DNA of 64,000 bases, taken from assembly GCA_014650015.1 (NCBI GenBank), contig BMUD01000032.1, forward strand, positions 1 to 64,000, written 5' to 3'. Positions 17,548 to 26,629 of the stretch are shown piece after piece. Position 1 is the stretch's first letter. Each line of letters opens with the position of its first letter. The stretch comes from Streptomyces griseoloalbus. Lineage in GTDB: Bacteria > Actinomycetota > Actinomycetes > Streptomycetales > Streptomycetaceae. The notes beneath the pieces were generated by a model. The model worked only from the letters and a program-made list of their open reading frames with translations, had not been told where the DNA came from and made no database searches. Position numbers and translations under genes: made by a program.

Positions 17548-17605
17548 GGCGGGTCCTCGTCGAGTGGGTCGGGGGCGTGCGGTGGGGGGGTCCGGGGGGC
17601 GTCGG

Positions 17606-18142
17606 TCATGCCCGGCCCGCGCCGGGCCGGGCCGTCCGCCGGACCGGCCCGTTGGGGAGGGGACGGAGGGCCGCGGCTGTGCCTGGCCGCTCTTCAGCCC
17701 GCCCGCGCGGAAGGGCCGTCGGGGAGGTGCCGGTCCGGCCGACGCACGTCAGGGTCTCGCCGGCGGTCAGCGGGACGGACCGGTCGGCTGTGCGACGCCG
17801 CGTGCGCCGCAACCAGTCGTCCGGCGCCTGAAGCACCCGGCCGTCTGCCCGCACCGGCTCGACGATCACCCCGGCGGGAAGCGGCTCGCCCGACGCGAGG
17901 CCGTCCATCACGGACTCGTTCCAGTGGGCGGCGCGTCCGGCTCCGTGCCCGCCGCCGGAGCCGTCCGTCGTCCGCCCGGTCCCGCGTCCCTCGTCCGTGG
18001 ATCCCGCCACCGTCCTCCACCCTCCACCGAACTCCCGCCGCACCAGGGGCCTGAGGGCTCCGCACGCAGGCAGCCCAGCCCCCACCGCTACCAACCCCGG
18101 ACCACTCACCGGGTTACGGGTTGCCTCGTTTTCCCCGGCCAC
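17606..18142 (-). pseudogene. Remnant of a class III PLP aminotransferase (diaminobutyrate transaminase-like)
   Basis: The open frame of 178 codons contains, at 17726-17945, a run that matches the core of class III aminotransferases. HWNESVMDGLASGEPLPAG, VIVEPVRADGRV, LQAPDDWLRR and CVGRTG correspond to the usual YWE...SG..PPAA, EPVQGEGGV, PDGWLR and VQTGVGRTG. The catalytic DEVQTG segment reads AGETLTC, so the PLP-stacking Asp is lost. The PLP-lysine half is absent, and the flanking sequence is low-complexity. It lies just upstream of the synthetase gene, where related Streptomyces loci carry an intact aminotransferase gene. It may be annotated as a hypothetical protein; the homology is by eye. 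Confidence 0.65.
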
Positions 18143-18377
18143 TTGGGCCCGCGACTCCGGGGCCCCGCGGACTCAAAACGGCAGATCTCCGGACGAGTGT
18201 CCAGGTCAGGTGGCTTGTAGCCGAACCGTTGCCGTTCCGTCGGACGTCCCCCACAGCGACCGCATAGTGTGTGGTGCCGTTCCCGAAGGCCGTGGGAGCA
18301 CCTGCGCGCCCCACGCGGATACCGGGTGCGACGACGGCCGAAGCGCCCAGTTCGTTCATCTCAGGGGGAGTCAGATC

Positions 18378-19598
18378 ATGCGATCCATACGGCCGTCGTC
18401 CACCACTCGCCGAGGGGGGACGGCGCGCCGCAGAACCTCCCCCGTTCTGGCCGCCGTCGCAGTCGCCTCGGCGCTCGCCCTCACCGCCACCGCCTGCGAG
18501 TCGGGGAACACCGACGCGAGCGCCGACACCTCCGCGACCGCCGGTGCCGACGACGGCAAGCTCAAGATCCCGGACGACATCAGAGACCGGCTCAAGGAGC
18601 ACGGGATCGACATCGACAAGTGGAAGAACGGCGCCTGGAAGAACTGGGACAAGGACGACTGGCTGCGCGAGGCTCAGGACTACGTCAACCCGATCATCGA
18701 GGACCTCTGGGACCCGGACCGCATGCGGGACGCGGAGCAGCCGGACCAGGGAGTCGACGAGAGTGACATCTCCGGCGACCAGGGCGTGACCGACCCCACG
18801 CCGGAACCGGTGCAGGCGGCGGCCATCTCGCCGTCGTTCCACGCCAACGCGCCCACGGCGGGCAAGGTGTTCTTCGACTCCCCCGAGGGCACGATGGTGT
18901 GCTCGGCGACGGTGGTGCGGGACCCGGCCAACCCGGGCAAGTCCAACATGGTGTGGACGGCGGGCCACTGTGTGCACGCGGGAGCGAAGGGTGGCTGGTA
19001 CCGCAACATCGCGTTCGTGCCCTCGTACAACGACTCGGGCAAGTCGGCGAAGGAACTCGAGAGCGCCACCAAGGAGGAGGTCGCTCCGTACGGCGTCTGG
19101 TGGGGTGACTGGGCACAGACCTCGGACCAGTGGATCGAGCAGGGCGGCTCCACGGGCGGTGACGGCGCCTCGTACGACTTCGCCGTCATTCATGTGACGC
19201 CGGAGAAGGGCAGTGACGGCAAGTCGCTGGAGGAGACGGTCGGTTCGGCGCTGCCGGTGGACTTCGACGCCCCGGCGGTGCCGGAGGTGAAGGAGATGAC
19301 GGCGATCGGTTACCCCGCCGCTCCTCCGTACGACGGTCAGACGCTGTACCGCTGCCAGGACCGGCCGGGCCGGCTGTCGCTCAACGCCTCCGACCCGACG
19401 ATGTACCGCATCGGGTGCAGCATGACCGCCGGTTCGTCCGGGGGCGGCTGGGTCGCGACCGGTTCGGACGGGAAGCCGGCGCTGGTGTCCAACACCTCCA
19501 TCGGCCCGGTGACGTCGGGCTGGCTGGCCGGCCCGCGGCTGGGTGACGAGGCCAAGGGCGTGTACGACGCGGTCAGCGAGAAGTTCACCGGACAGTGA
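18378..19598 (+). CDS. Secreted lipoprotein trypsin-like serine protease (copy A)
   Basis: The 406-residue product has a lipoprotein signal peptide (ALALTATAC, lipid-modified Cys40). A Lys/Trp/Asp-rich module follows (about 61-115, RLKEHGIDIDKWKNGAWKNW). The chymotrypsin-type catalytic domain has His197 in WTAGHCVH, Asp267 in YDFAVIHV and Ser354 in GSSGGGW. It should sit on the outer face of the membrane. ATG 18378 has AGGGGGAG upstream. A hairpin at 19600 separates it from its paralogue at 19733-20941, with which it shares domain order and most motifs. Substrate unknown. Confidence 0.88.
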   Translation: MRSIRPSSTTRRGGTARRRTSPVLAAVAVASALALTATACESGNTDASADTSATAGADDGKLKIPDDIRDRLKEHGIDIDKWKNGAWKNWDKDDWLREAQDYVNPIIEDLWDPDRMRDAEQPDQGVDESDISGDQGVTDPTPEPVQAAAISPSFHANAPTAGKVFFDSPEGTMVCSATVVRDPANPGKSNMVWTAGHCVHAGAKGGWYRNIAFVPSYNDSGKSAKELESATKEEVAPYGVWWGDWAQTSDQWIEQGGSTGGDGASYDFAVIHVTPEKGSDGKSLEETVGSALPVDFDAPAVPEVKEMTAIGYPAAPPYDGQTLYRCQDRPGRLSLNASDPTMYRIGCSMTAGSSGGGWVATGSDGKPALVSNTSIGPVTSGWLAGPRLGDEAKGVYDAVSEKFTGQ

Positions 19599-19599
19599 C

Positions 19600-19626
19600 C
19601 GGCGTACCCGGTCCCCGGGTACGCCG
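19600..19626 (+). terminator. Hairpin between the tandem protease genes
   Basis: CGGCGTACCC (19600-19609) pairs perfectly with 19617-19626, with two more inner pairs. It starts two bases after the stop of copy A, implying that copy B has its own promoter or depends on read-through. Confidence 0.7.
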
Positions 19627-19732
19627 CGCACCCGGGGACCGGGCGGGGCGGTGGCCCCAGACGCCATCGCGCCCGCACGGGCATTCATGCGCGGCAGGAC
19701 ATTCATTTCGCCACAACGGGGGTCATCGCACC

Positions 19733-20941
19733 ATGCGTTCCACTCGTACGTCCGCTCCGCTCAGGCGTGGACGTCGCACCGTCCTCACCGCCACCGGGCT
19801 CGTCGCCGCCCTGGCGCTCACCGCGACCGCGTGCGGCGGTAGCGAGAAGGACCAGGCGAGCGACAAGCCCGACGCCACCACCTCGGGAACCGCCGGCAGC
19901 GACGGCGGCACGGTCCAGATCCCGTCCGACATAGCGGACAAGCTCAAGGAGCACGGGATCGACGTGGACAAGTGGAAGAACGGCGGCTGGGAGGACTGGG
20001 ACAAGGACACGTGGCTCAGGGAGGCCAAGGACTTCGTCAACCCGGTGATCGAAGGCCTGTGGAAGCCGGAGCGTATGCGTTCCGCCGAGGAGGCCGACAA
20101 GACCGTGTCGACCAAGGACGCCTCGGCCTCCGAGGGCGTCAGTGACCCGGAGCCGGCTCCGGTCGAGGCCCAGGCCGAGAAGACGCCGTACCACGACAAC
20201 GCGGCCCCGGTCGGCAAGGTCTTCTTCGACTCCCCCGAGGGCCCGAGCGTCTGCTCCGGCACCGTGATCAAGGACGTGAACCACCCGGGCAGGTCCAACC
20301 TGGTCTGGACGGCCGGGCACTGCGTGCACGCCGGTGGCAACGGCGGCTGGTACCGCAACCTCGTCTTCGTCCCCGCCTACAACGACCTCGGCAAGTCCGG
20401 GACGGAGCTGGGCAACGCGAACCCGTCCGAGGTCGCCCCCTACGGCAACTGGTGGGCGGACTGGGCCTCGACCTCGAACGGCTGGATCCAGGGCGGCTCG
20501 GAATCGGGCGGCGACGGAGCTCCGTACGACTACGCCGTGCTGCACGTGAAGCCGGAGCAGGGCAGCAAGTCCCTGGAGGAGACGGTCGGTGCCGCGCTCG
20601 ACGTGGACTTCTCGGCCCCGTCGGCGGCCGAGGCGGGTCAGATGGGCGCCTGGGGCTACCCGGCCGCGCCGCCCTACAACGGCCTGCAGATGTTCAAGTG
20701 CCTTGACGCTCCGGGCCGGTTCTCGCTCAGCCCCGGCCTGCCGACGATGTACCGCATCGGCTGCACCATGACCGGCGGCTCGTCCGGCGGCGGCTGGTTC
20801 CGGGTGCAGGACGGCGAGACGGTGCTGGTCTCCAACACCTCGATCGGCCCGACCGACAACACCTGGCTCGCGGGCCCGCAGCTGGGCGAGGACGCCGAGG
20901 CGCTGTACCAGAACATGAGCAAGACCTACGGCGGTCAGTGA
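19733..20941 (+). CDS. Secreted lipoprotein trypsin-like serine protease (copy B)
   Basis: The 402-residue paralogue of the preceding gene has a lipobox (ALTATAC, Cys34). It carries the same LKEHGIDVDKWKNGGWEDWD module at about 71-90. The catalytic residues are His196 (WTAGHCVH), Asp266 (YDYAVLHV) and Ser351 (GGSSGGGW). The strongest conservation with copy A is in the module and the active-site strands; the Ser/Thr/Glu-rich linker (about 117-155) varies, as expected after an old tandem duplication. ATG 19733 is the first start before the signal peptide. A strong terminator follows at 20953. Confidence 0.88.
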   Translation: MRSTRTSAPLRRGRRTVLTATGLVAALALTATACGGSEKDQASDKPDATTSGTAGSDGGTVQIPSDIADKLKEHGIDVDKWKNGGWEDWDKDTWLREAKDFVNPVIEGLWKPERMRSAEEADKTVSTKDASASEGVSDPEPAPVEAQAEKTPYHDNAAPVGKVFFDSPEGPSVCSGTVIKDVNHPGRSNLVWTAGHCVHAGGNGGWYRNLVFVPAYNDLGKSGTELGNANPSEVAPYGNWWADWASTSNGWIQGGSESGGDGAPYDYAVLHVKPEQGSKSLEETVGAALDVDFSAPSAAEAGQMGAWGYPAAPPYNGLQMFKCLDAPGRFSLSPGLPTMYRIGCTMTGGSSGGGWFRVQDGETVLVSNTSIGPTDNTWLAGPQLGEDAEALYQNMSKTYGGQ

Positions 20942-20952
20942 TCCGCACGGAT

Positions 20953-20991
20953 GAAGGCCCGCCCCCTGCCGTGAGCAGGGGGCGGGCCTTC
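20953..20991. terminator. Strong bidirectional terminator between protease B and hflX
   Basis: A perfect 17-bp stem (20953-20969 with 20975-20991) around a 5-base loop lies between the convergent protease B and hflX genes and can serve both. Confidence 0.85.
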
Positions 20992-21006
20992 GTGTTGCCC
21001 TGGGGG

Positions 21007-22500
21007 TCAGCCGGCCGGGGTCGGAACGTACGGCGTGAGTTCCGCCGCGAGCTCCTCGTGCACCCGTACCTTGAGCAGGGTGCCCTCCGGGGTGTGCTCC
21101 TCGGAGATCACGTCACCCTCGTCATGGGCACGGGCGACCAGCTTGCCGTGGGTGTACGGCACGAGTGCCTCGATCTCGACGGACGGGCGGGGCAGCTCGT
21201 TGTCGATGAGCGCGAGCAGCTCCGCGATGCCCTGGCCGGTGCGGGCCGAGATCGCGATGGAGCGCTTCTCCACCCGCAGCAGCCGCTGGAGCGTCAGCGG
21301 GTCGGCCGCGTCGGCCTTGTTGATCACGACGATCTCGGGTACGCCGGTGGCGCCGACGTCCCTGATCACCTCGCGCACGGCGGCCAGCTGCTCCTCCGGG
21401 ACCGGGTGCGAACCGTCCACCACGTGGAGGATCAGGTCGGAGTCGCCGACCTCCTCCATGGTGGAGCGGAACGCCTCGACCAGGTGGTGCGGCAGGTGCC
21501 GGACGAAGCCGACGGTGTCGGCCAGCGTGTACAGCCGTCCGCTGGGGGTCTCGGCCCGGCGCACGGTCGGGTCGAGGGTCGCGAACAGGGCGTTCTCGAC
21601 CAGTACGCCCGCGCCCGTGAGGCGGTTGAGCAGCGAGGACTTGCCCGCGTTGGTGTAGCCCGCGATGGCCACGGACGGCACCTTGTTGCGCTTGCGCTCC
21701 TGGCGCTTGATCTCGCGGCCGGTCTTCATCTCCGCGATCTCGCGGCGCATCTTCGCCATCTTCTCGCGGATCCGGCGCCGGTCGGTCTCGATCTTCGTCT
21801 CACCGGGACCACGGGTGGCGAGGCCGCCTCCCTTGCCGCCGCCCATCTGCCGGGACAGCGACTGACCCCAGCCGCGCAGCCGCGGCAGCATGTACTGCAT
21901 CTGCGCGAGCGCGACCTGCGCCTTGCCCTCTCGGGACTTGGCGTGCTGGGCGAAGATGTCGAGGATCAGCGCCGTACGGTCGATGACCTTGACCTTGACG
22001 ACGTCCTCGAGGTGGATGAGCTGGCCCGGGCTGAGCTCACCGTCGCAGATGACGGTGTCCGCGCCCGTGTCGAGCACGACGTCGCGCAGCTCCTCGGCCT
22101 TGCCGGAGCCGATGTAGGTCGCCGCGTCGGGCTTGTCGCGGCGCTGGATCACGCCGTCGAGCACGAGGGCGCCCGCCGTCTCCGCGAGGGCGGCGAGCTC
22201 CGCCAGGGAGTTCTCCGCGTCCTGCACGGTTCCCGAGGTCCACACGCCGACGAGCACCACCCGCTCCAGGCGCAGCTGCCGGTACTCGACCTCGGTGACG
22301 TCCTCGAGCTCGGTGGAGAGGCCCGCGACACGCCGCAGGGCCGCCCTTTCGGAGCGGTCGAACTGGTCGCCGTCCCGCTCCGAGTCGATCTCGAGGCTCC
22401 AGGCGACGTCCTCTTCCATCAGGGCATCGGCCCGAAGACCCTCGGGATGGGTGTGCGCGAAGCGCTTGGTGTCCTGGGAAGGGGAAGAAGAGGAGGTCAT
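21007..22500 (-). CDS. hflX: Ribosome-associated GTPase HflX
   Basis: HflX is a GTPase that splits stalled or heat-damaged ribosomes. The 497-residue product has the HflX N-terminal domain (SGKAEELRD, CDGELSPGQ, DRTALILDIFAQHAKSREG) and the Gly-rich QMGGGKGGGLATRGPGETK segment. A coiled-coil helix (about 238-272) precedes the G domain, which has G1 GYTNAGKSS at 281-289, G3 DTVGF and G4 NKAD. ATG 22500 is close to the usual start. Length is above the E. coli protein because of N- and C-terminal extensions, as usual in actinomycetes. Confidence 0.95.
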   Translation of the reverse strand: MTSSSSPSQDTKRFAHTHPEGLRADALMEEDVAWSLEIDSERDGDQFDRSERAALRRVAGLSTELEDVTEVEYRQLRLERVVLVGVWTSGTVQDAENSLAELAALAETAGALVLDGVIQRRDKPDAATYIGSGKAEELRDVVLDTGADTVICDGELSPGQLIHLEDVVKVKVIDRTALILDIFAQHAKSREGKAQVALAQMQYMLPRLRGWGQSLSRQMGGGKGGGLATRGPGETKIETDRRRIREKMAKMRREIAEMKTGREIKRQERKRNKVPSVAIAGYTNAGKSSLLNRLTGAGVLVENALFATLDPTVRRAETPSGRLYTLADTVGFVRHLPHHLVEAFRSTMEEVGDSDLILHVVDGSHPVPEEQLAAVREVIRDVGATGVPEIVVINKADAADPLTLQRLLRVEKRSIAISARTGQGIAELLALIDNELPRPSVEIEALVPYTHGKLVARAHDEGDVISEEHTPEGTLLKVRVHEELAAELTPYVPTPAG

Positions 22501-22658
22501 TGGGTCCTTACGTCGTTGGGAAACCGTCTGCGGCGACGGACCGGGTCCGGGACCCGTCCGTCACTGTGCACAACGTCCGGGTGCCCCGGGAGATTCCCGT
22601 GTCCCGTGCTGCGCGGACCCGACGATGGTCGCACGGCACGGCCCGTCCGGTCATCGTG

Positions 22659-24326
22659 TTATTCCCGGCTTCCGCCCGGTCGATGCGCGCTCGCGCCCAG
22701 CAGGGATTCGGCCCGGTGCCCGCGCGTGCCCGGGCGGGGATCGGCCGTCGCGGTCCGAGCCGTGGACGTCCATTCCGGATGGCCGGGCATGGACGGGGTC
22801 CTGGCCCCGTAGAGCCAGGGGTTCAGGAAGCCGGCCAGGTCGCGTCCGGCGATGTGGGAGGCCAACCGGACGAAGTCGGAGGTCGTGGCCGTCCCGTCGC
22901 GGTGGCGGGTGACCCAGTCGCGCTCCAGGCGTTCGAAGGCGGTGCGGCCGATCTCCTCGCGCAGGGCATACAGCACGAGCGCGGCGCCGGCGTAGACGTT
23001 CGGCCGGAAGATGCCGATCTGCCGGCCGGGCTCCGGGGCCCTGGGGGCGGCGGGCGGTCCTCCGGCCGCGCGCCAGCCGTCGGAGGCCTCGTAGGCGGCC
23101 CGCATGCGGGCCTCGAGGGTTCTGCCGCCCCTCTCCTCCGCGTACAGCGCCTCGTACCAGGTGGCGTGTCCTTCGTTGAGCCACAGGTCGGACCAGGTGC
23201 GGGGGCCGACGCTGTTGCCGAACCACTGGTGGGCCAGCTCGTGCACCATGATCGATTCGACGTACCACGGGGGGAGGGCGGGATCGGTGAACAGTTCCCG
23301 CTCGAAGAGGGAGAGCGTCTGGGTCTCGAGCGCGAAGCCGATGGACGCGTCGGCCATGAGCAGCCCATAGGTCGCGAACGGGTAGCGCCCGGCCTTGTCC
23401 TCCATCCAGGAGATCTGGCCGGGTGTCTTCGCCAGCCATGGTGCGAGCTTCGCGCGGTGTCGGGTGGGGACGACGTCCCGCAGCGGCAGGCCGTGCGGGC
23501 CGGTGCGGTGCCAGATCGTGGAACGGCCGATGGACACCTGGGCGAGTTCGGTGGCCATGGGGTGCTGGGTCCGGTACGTCCATGTGGTGGTCCCGCGCGT
23601 GCGGTCGGCGCCGGCCGGCAGACCGTTGGCGACGGCCGTATGGCCGTCGGGCGCGGTGATCCGGAAGGTGAACATCGCCTTGTCGGAGGGGTGGTCGTTG
23701 CACGGGAACACCAGGTGGGCGGCGTCGGCCTGGTTGGCCATGGCGAGGCCGTCCGCGGTGCGCACCCAGCCGCCCTCACGGTCCCCGGCCACGGGGTCAC
23801 TGGTGTGCCGCACGGTGATGCGCGTCCTCTCGCCCTCGTCCAGGTCGTCCTCGGGGGTGATCACGAGGTCCTCGCCGGCGCTGGTGAAGGTGGCCGGATC
23901 GCCGTCGACCTCGACCGAGCGGACGGTGCCGTGGGCGAAGTCGAGGTTGATCCGCTCCAGGTCGGCGGTGATCCGGGCGTCGATGGTGGTGACGGCCTGG
24001 AGCGGCTGGTCGTTGCGACCGGAGTGGCCGAGGGCGAGGTCGTACGCCAGCACGTCGTATCCGGGGTTGCCCAAGTGGGGGAAGAGGCGGTCGCCGATGC
24101 CCAGCGGGACGGCGGGAGGACTCGCGGCGAGGAGACAGCCGCAGACGGCGGAGGCGAGCAGCGCCGTGGCCGCCCGCCGGCGGCGTGCTTCACCGGCCCC
24201 GGCACGGGAGGCACGACTACGGCCGGCCTGACTTCGGGAGGCCTGACGGTGGAGCGCCTGGTCTTGGAGGGCCTGGCCCTGGGGCGCGTGGCTGTGGGGC
24301 GCGTGGCTGTGGGGGTGGCGCGGCAT
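22659..24326 (-). CDS. Secreted M1 family zinc metallopeptidase (aminopeptidase N-like)
   Basis: The 555-residue product has the gluzincin motif HELAHQW (362-368) with the third zinc ligand Glu385 in LNEGHATW. The segment before it (MADASIGFALETQTLSLFER) occupies the place of the exopeptidase GAMEN loop. A hydrophobic segment (about 51-72, AATALLASAVCGCLLAA) looks like a signal peptide, but it follows an unusual 50-residue His/Gln/Arg-rich extension with pentapeptide repeats. No other ATG or GTG lies in frame before the signal segment. Family members remove N-terminal residues from peptides. It sits between hflX and rshA on the same strand. Confidence 0.88.
   Translation of the reverse strand: MPRHPHSHAPHSHAPQGQALQDQALHRQASRSQAGRSRASRAGAGEARRRRAATALLASAVCGCLLAASPPAVPLGIGDRLFPHLGNPGYDVLAYDLALGHSGRNDQPLQAVTTIDARITADLERINLDFAHGTVRSVEVDGDPATFTSAGEDLVITPEDDLDEGERTRITVRHTSDPVAGDREGGWVRTADGLAMANQADAAHLVFPCNDHPSDKAMFTFRITAPDGHTAVANGLPAGADRTRGTTTWTYRTQHPMATELAQVSIGRSTIWHRTGPHGLPLRDVVPTRHRAKLAPWLAKTPGQISWMEDKAGRYPFATYGLLMADASIGFALETQTLSLFERELFTDPALPPWYVESIMVHELAHQWFGNSVGPRTWSDLWLNEGHATWYEALYAEERGGRTLEARMRAAYEASDGWRAAGGPPAAPRAPEPGRQIGIFRPNVYAGAALVLYALREEIGRTAFERLERDWVTRHRDGTATTSDFVRLASHIAGRDLAGFLNPWLYGARTPSMPGHPEWTSTARTATADPRPGTRGHRAESLLGASAHRPGGSRE
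24281..24310. repeat. 15-bp perfect tandem duplication in the M1 peptidase gene
   Basis: GGGGCGCGTGGCTGT occurs twice head to tail (24281-24295 and 24296-24310). On the coding strand it encodes HSHAP twice near the N-terminus of the peptidase, so the repeat is in frame. Confidence 0.9.
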
Positions 24327-24469
24327 CCCCCACGGCTATCAGCGCGCGCGTGCGCTGCGGCGACGGCGCGCTCCCGCCCCACCCGATCGGGTCATCACAC
24401 CACTGGGCCGGTGCGCCGAGTGCCGACGCCCGGCGGCCGAGGGCGCGGGAAGGCCGGACGCGGCCCGGG

Positions 24470-26629
24470 TCAGGCGCCCGGCGTCTGCGGCTGGGCCCGG
24501 CTCACGTCGTACACACCGGCCACGTTGCGCATGGCGCGCATGAGGGCGGGCAGGTGGGCGGCGTCCGGCAGCTGCACGGTGTAGGTGTGCCGCACCTGCT
24601 GCCGCTCCGGCGGTTCGACGGTCGCGGAGACGATCTCGGCGCCTTCGGTGGCCATGGCCTCCGTGAGATCCGCGAGCAGATGCGGACGCACGAACGATTC
24701 CGCGACCAGCGTGACCCGGCACTCGGAGCCCTCCCCCCAGCGCACCCCGACCTCCGCGCGCCCGGCGCTCTTCATGCGCGCCACCGCGGCGCACCCGACC
24801 CGGTGCACGGTGACCGCTCCCCCGCGCACGGCGAATCCGGTCACCTCGTCTGGCGGTACGGGCGTACAGCAGCCGGCGAGCCGTACGGTCGCGCCGGCCC
24901 GGTCGACCAGCACCTGGGCGGCGACGGGACGACCGGGTGCCGCCTCCGGCGCCTGCGGAACCGCGGGGTCGTCGCGCAGGGGCCGGGAGACTGCCACCGC
25001 TTCGGGCCCTGGCACGTCGTCCTGCGCGGGGTGCGCGGTCAGCCAGCGCTGGATGGCGATCCGGGCCGCGGGGGTGTGGGCGTGCTCCAGCCACTCCCTG
25101 GAGGGCTCGGAGGCGGGGTCCTGCCCCATGAGGAGCTGGATGGTATCGCCGTCCTTCAGGACGGTGCTCAGCGTCGCCAGACGGCCGTTGACCCTGGCCC
25201 CGATGCACGCGTGCGCGTCCTCCCCGTACTGCGCGTAGGCGGCGTCCACGCAGGTCGCCCCCTCGGGCAGGCCCAGCGTGCCCCCGTCGGGGCGGAAGAC
25301 GGTGATCTCGCGGTCCTGAGCGAGGTCCTCGCGCAGGGTGGACCAGAAGGTGTCGGGGTCGGGCGCACCCCGCTGCCAGTCCAGGAGCCGCGAGAGCCAG
25401 CCGGGCCGGGTGGGGTCGACACGCTCGCCGTCGCCCGCGGACTGCTCCTCGGGCGGGGCGGCGTAGGGATTGCCGAGGGCGACGACTCCGGCTTCGGCGA
25501 CCTTGTGCATCTGGTGCGTGCGGATGAGGACTTCGACGACCTGGCCGTCCTCCCGGGCCACGGCGGTGTGCAGCGACTGGTACAGGTTGAACTTCGGTAC
25601 GGCGATGAAGTCCTTGAACTCCGAGACGACGGGAGTCATGCAGGTGTGCAGCTCGCCCAGGACCGCGTAACAGTCGGCGTCCTCGTTCACCAGCACCAGC
25701 AGGCGGCCGAAGTCGGCGCCGCGCAGCCGCCCCCGTTTGCGGGACACCCGGTGCACGGAGACGAAGTGGCGTGGGCGGATGAGGACTTCGGCGGCGATGT
25801 CGGACTCGCGGAGCACCTTGCGTACGTCGTCGGCGACGTCGGCGAGCGGGTCGTCCGCGCGGGCCGCGTTGCGGACGATCAACTCCCGCGTGTGCTCGTA
25901 CTCCTCCGGGTGCAGGATCGCGAAGACCAGGTCTTCCAGTTCCGTCTTGAGCGCCTGGACGCCCAGGCGCTCGGCGAGGGGGATCAGGACGTCCCGGGTC
26001 ACCTTGGCGATGCGTTCCTGCTTCTCGGGGCGCATCACGCCGAGGGTGCGCATGTTGTGCAGCCGGTCGGCGAGCTTGATCGACATCACCCGGACGTCGT
26101 TGCCGGTGGCGACGAGCATCTTGCGGAAGGTCTCGGGCTCGGCGGCGGCGCCGTAGTCCACTTTCTCCAACTTGGTGACGCCGTCGACGAGATAGCGGAC
26201 CTCCTCCCCGAACTGCTCGCCCACCTGATCGAGCGTCACATCCGTGTCCTCGACGGTGTCGTGGAGCAGGGAGGCGGTCAAGGTGGTGGTCTCGGCGCCG
26301 AGTTCGGCGAGGATCAGGGTCACGGCGAGCGGATGCGTGATGTACGGCTCACCGCTCTTGCGCATCTGGCCCCGGTGCGAGGACTCGGCCAGGACGTAGG
26401 CCCGGCGCAGCGTTTCGAGATCGGCGTCGGGGTGATGGGCGCGATGGGCGTCGACCACATGTCCGATGGCGTCGGGGAGCCGGTCGCGGGTGGCGGGGCC
26501 GAGCAGCGCGGCACGGCCCAGACGGCGCAGGTCGAGCCGGGGGCGAGCCTTCCTGCGCGTCACCGCGGGTGTGACGTGACCAGATGTCACAGAGCCTGGG
26601 GTCGCAGGATTCGCGGCCTCCGCGTTCAT
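24470..26629 (-). CDS. rshA: RelA/SpoT homologue RshA, (p)ppGpp metabolism
   Basis: The 719-residue product has the long RSH architecture. An HD hydrolase domain comes first (His85 in SHRGQ, LLHDTVEDT with His123-Asp124, LADRLHNMRT). A divergent synthetase domain follows (FKDFIAVPKFNLYQSLHTAV, VEVLIRT). Then come a TGS domain (ITVFRPDGGTLGLPEGATCV) and C-terminal zinc-finger-like and ACT regions. The HD residues are intact. Synthetase motifs are altered, with RPRHFVSVHR in place of the usual RxKxxxSIxxK. ATG 26629 has GGAGGTG upstream, so the longer frame to 26755 is rejected. RshA is the second RSH protein of Streptomyces beside RelA, which is not in this window. Confidence 0.92.
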   Translation of the reverse strand: MNAEAANPATPGSVTSGHVTPAVTRRKARPRLDLRRLGRAALLGPATRDRLPDAIGHVVDAHRAHHPDADLETLRRAYVLAESSHRGQMRKSGEPYITHPLAVTLILAELGAETTTLTASLLHDTVEDTDVTLDQVGEQFGEEVRYLVDGVTKLEKVDYGAAAEPETFRKMLVATGNDVRVMSIKLADRLHNMRTLGVMRPEKQERIAKVTRDVLIPLAERLGVQALKTELEDLVFAILHPEEYEHTRELIVRNAARADDPLADVADDVRKVLRESDIAAEVLIRPRHFVSVHRVSRKRGRLRGADFGRLLVLVNEDADCYAVLGELHTCMTPVVSEFKDFIAVPKFNLYQSLHTAVAREDGQVVEVLIRTHQMHKVAEAGVVALGNPYAAPPEEQSAGDGERVDPTRPGWLSRLLDWQRGAPDPDTFWSTLREDLAQDREITVFRPDGGTLGLPEGATCVDAAYAQYGEDAHACIGARVNGRLATLSTVLKDGDTIQLLMGQDPASEPSREWLEHAHTPAARIAIQRWLTAHPAQDDVPGPEAVAVSRPLRDDPAVPQAPEAAPGRPVAAQVLVDRAGATVRLAGCCTPVPPDEVTGFAVRGGAVTVHRVGCAAVARMKSAGRAEVGVRWGEGSECRVTLVAESFVRPHLLADLTEAMATEGAEIVSATVEPPERQQVRHTYTVQLPDAAHLPALMRAMRNVAGVYDVSRAQPQTPGA

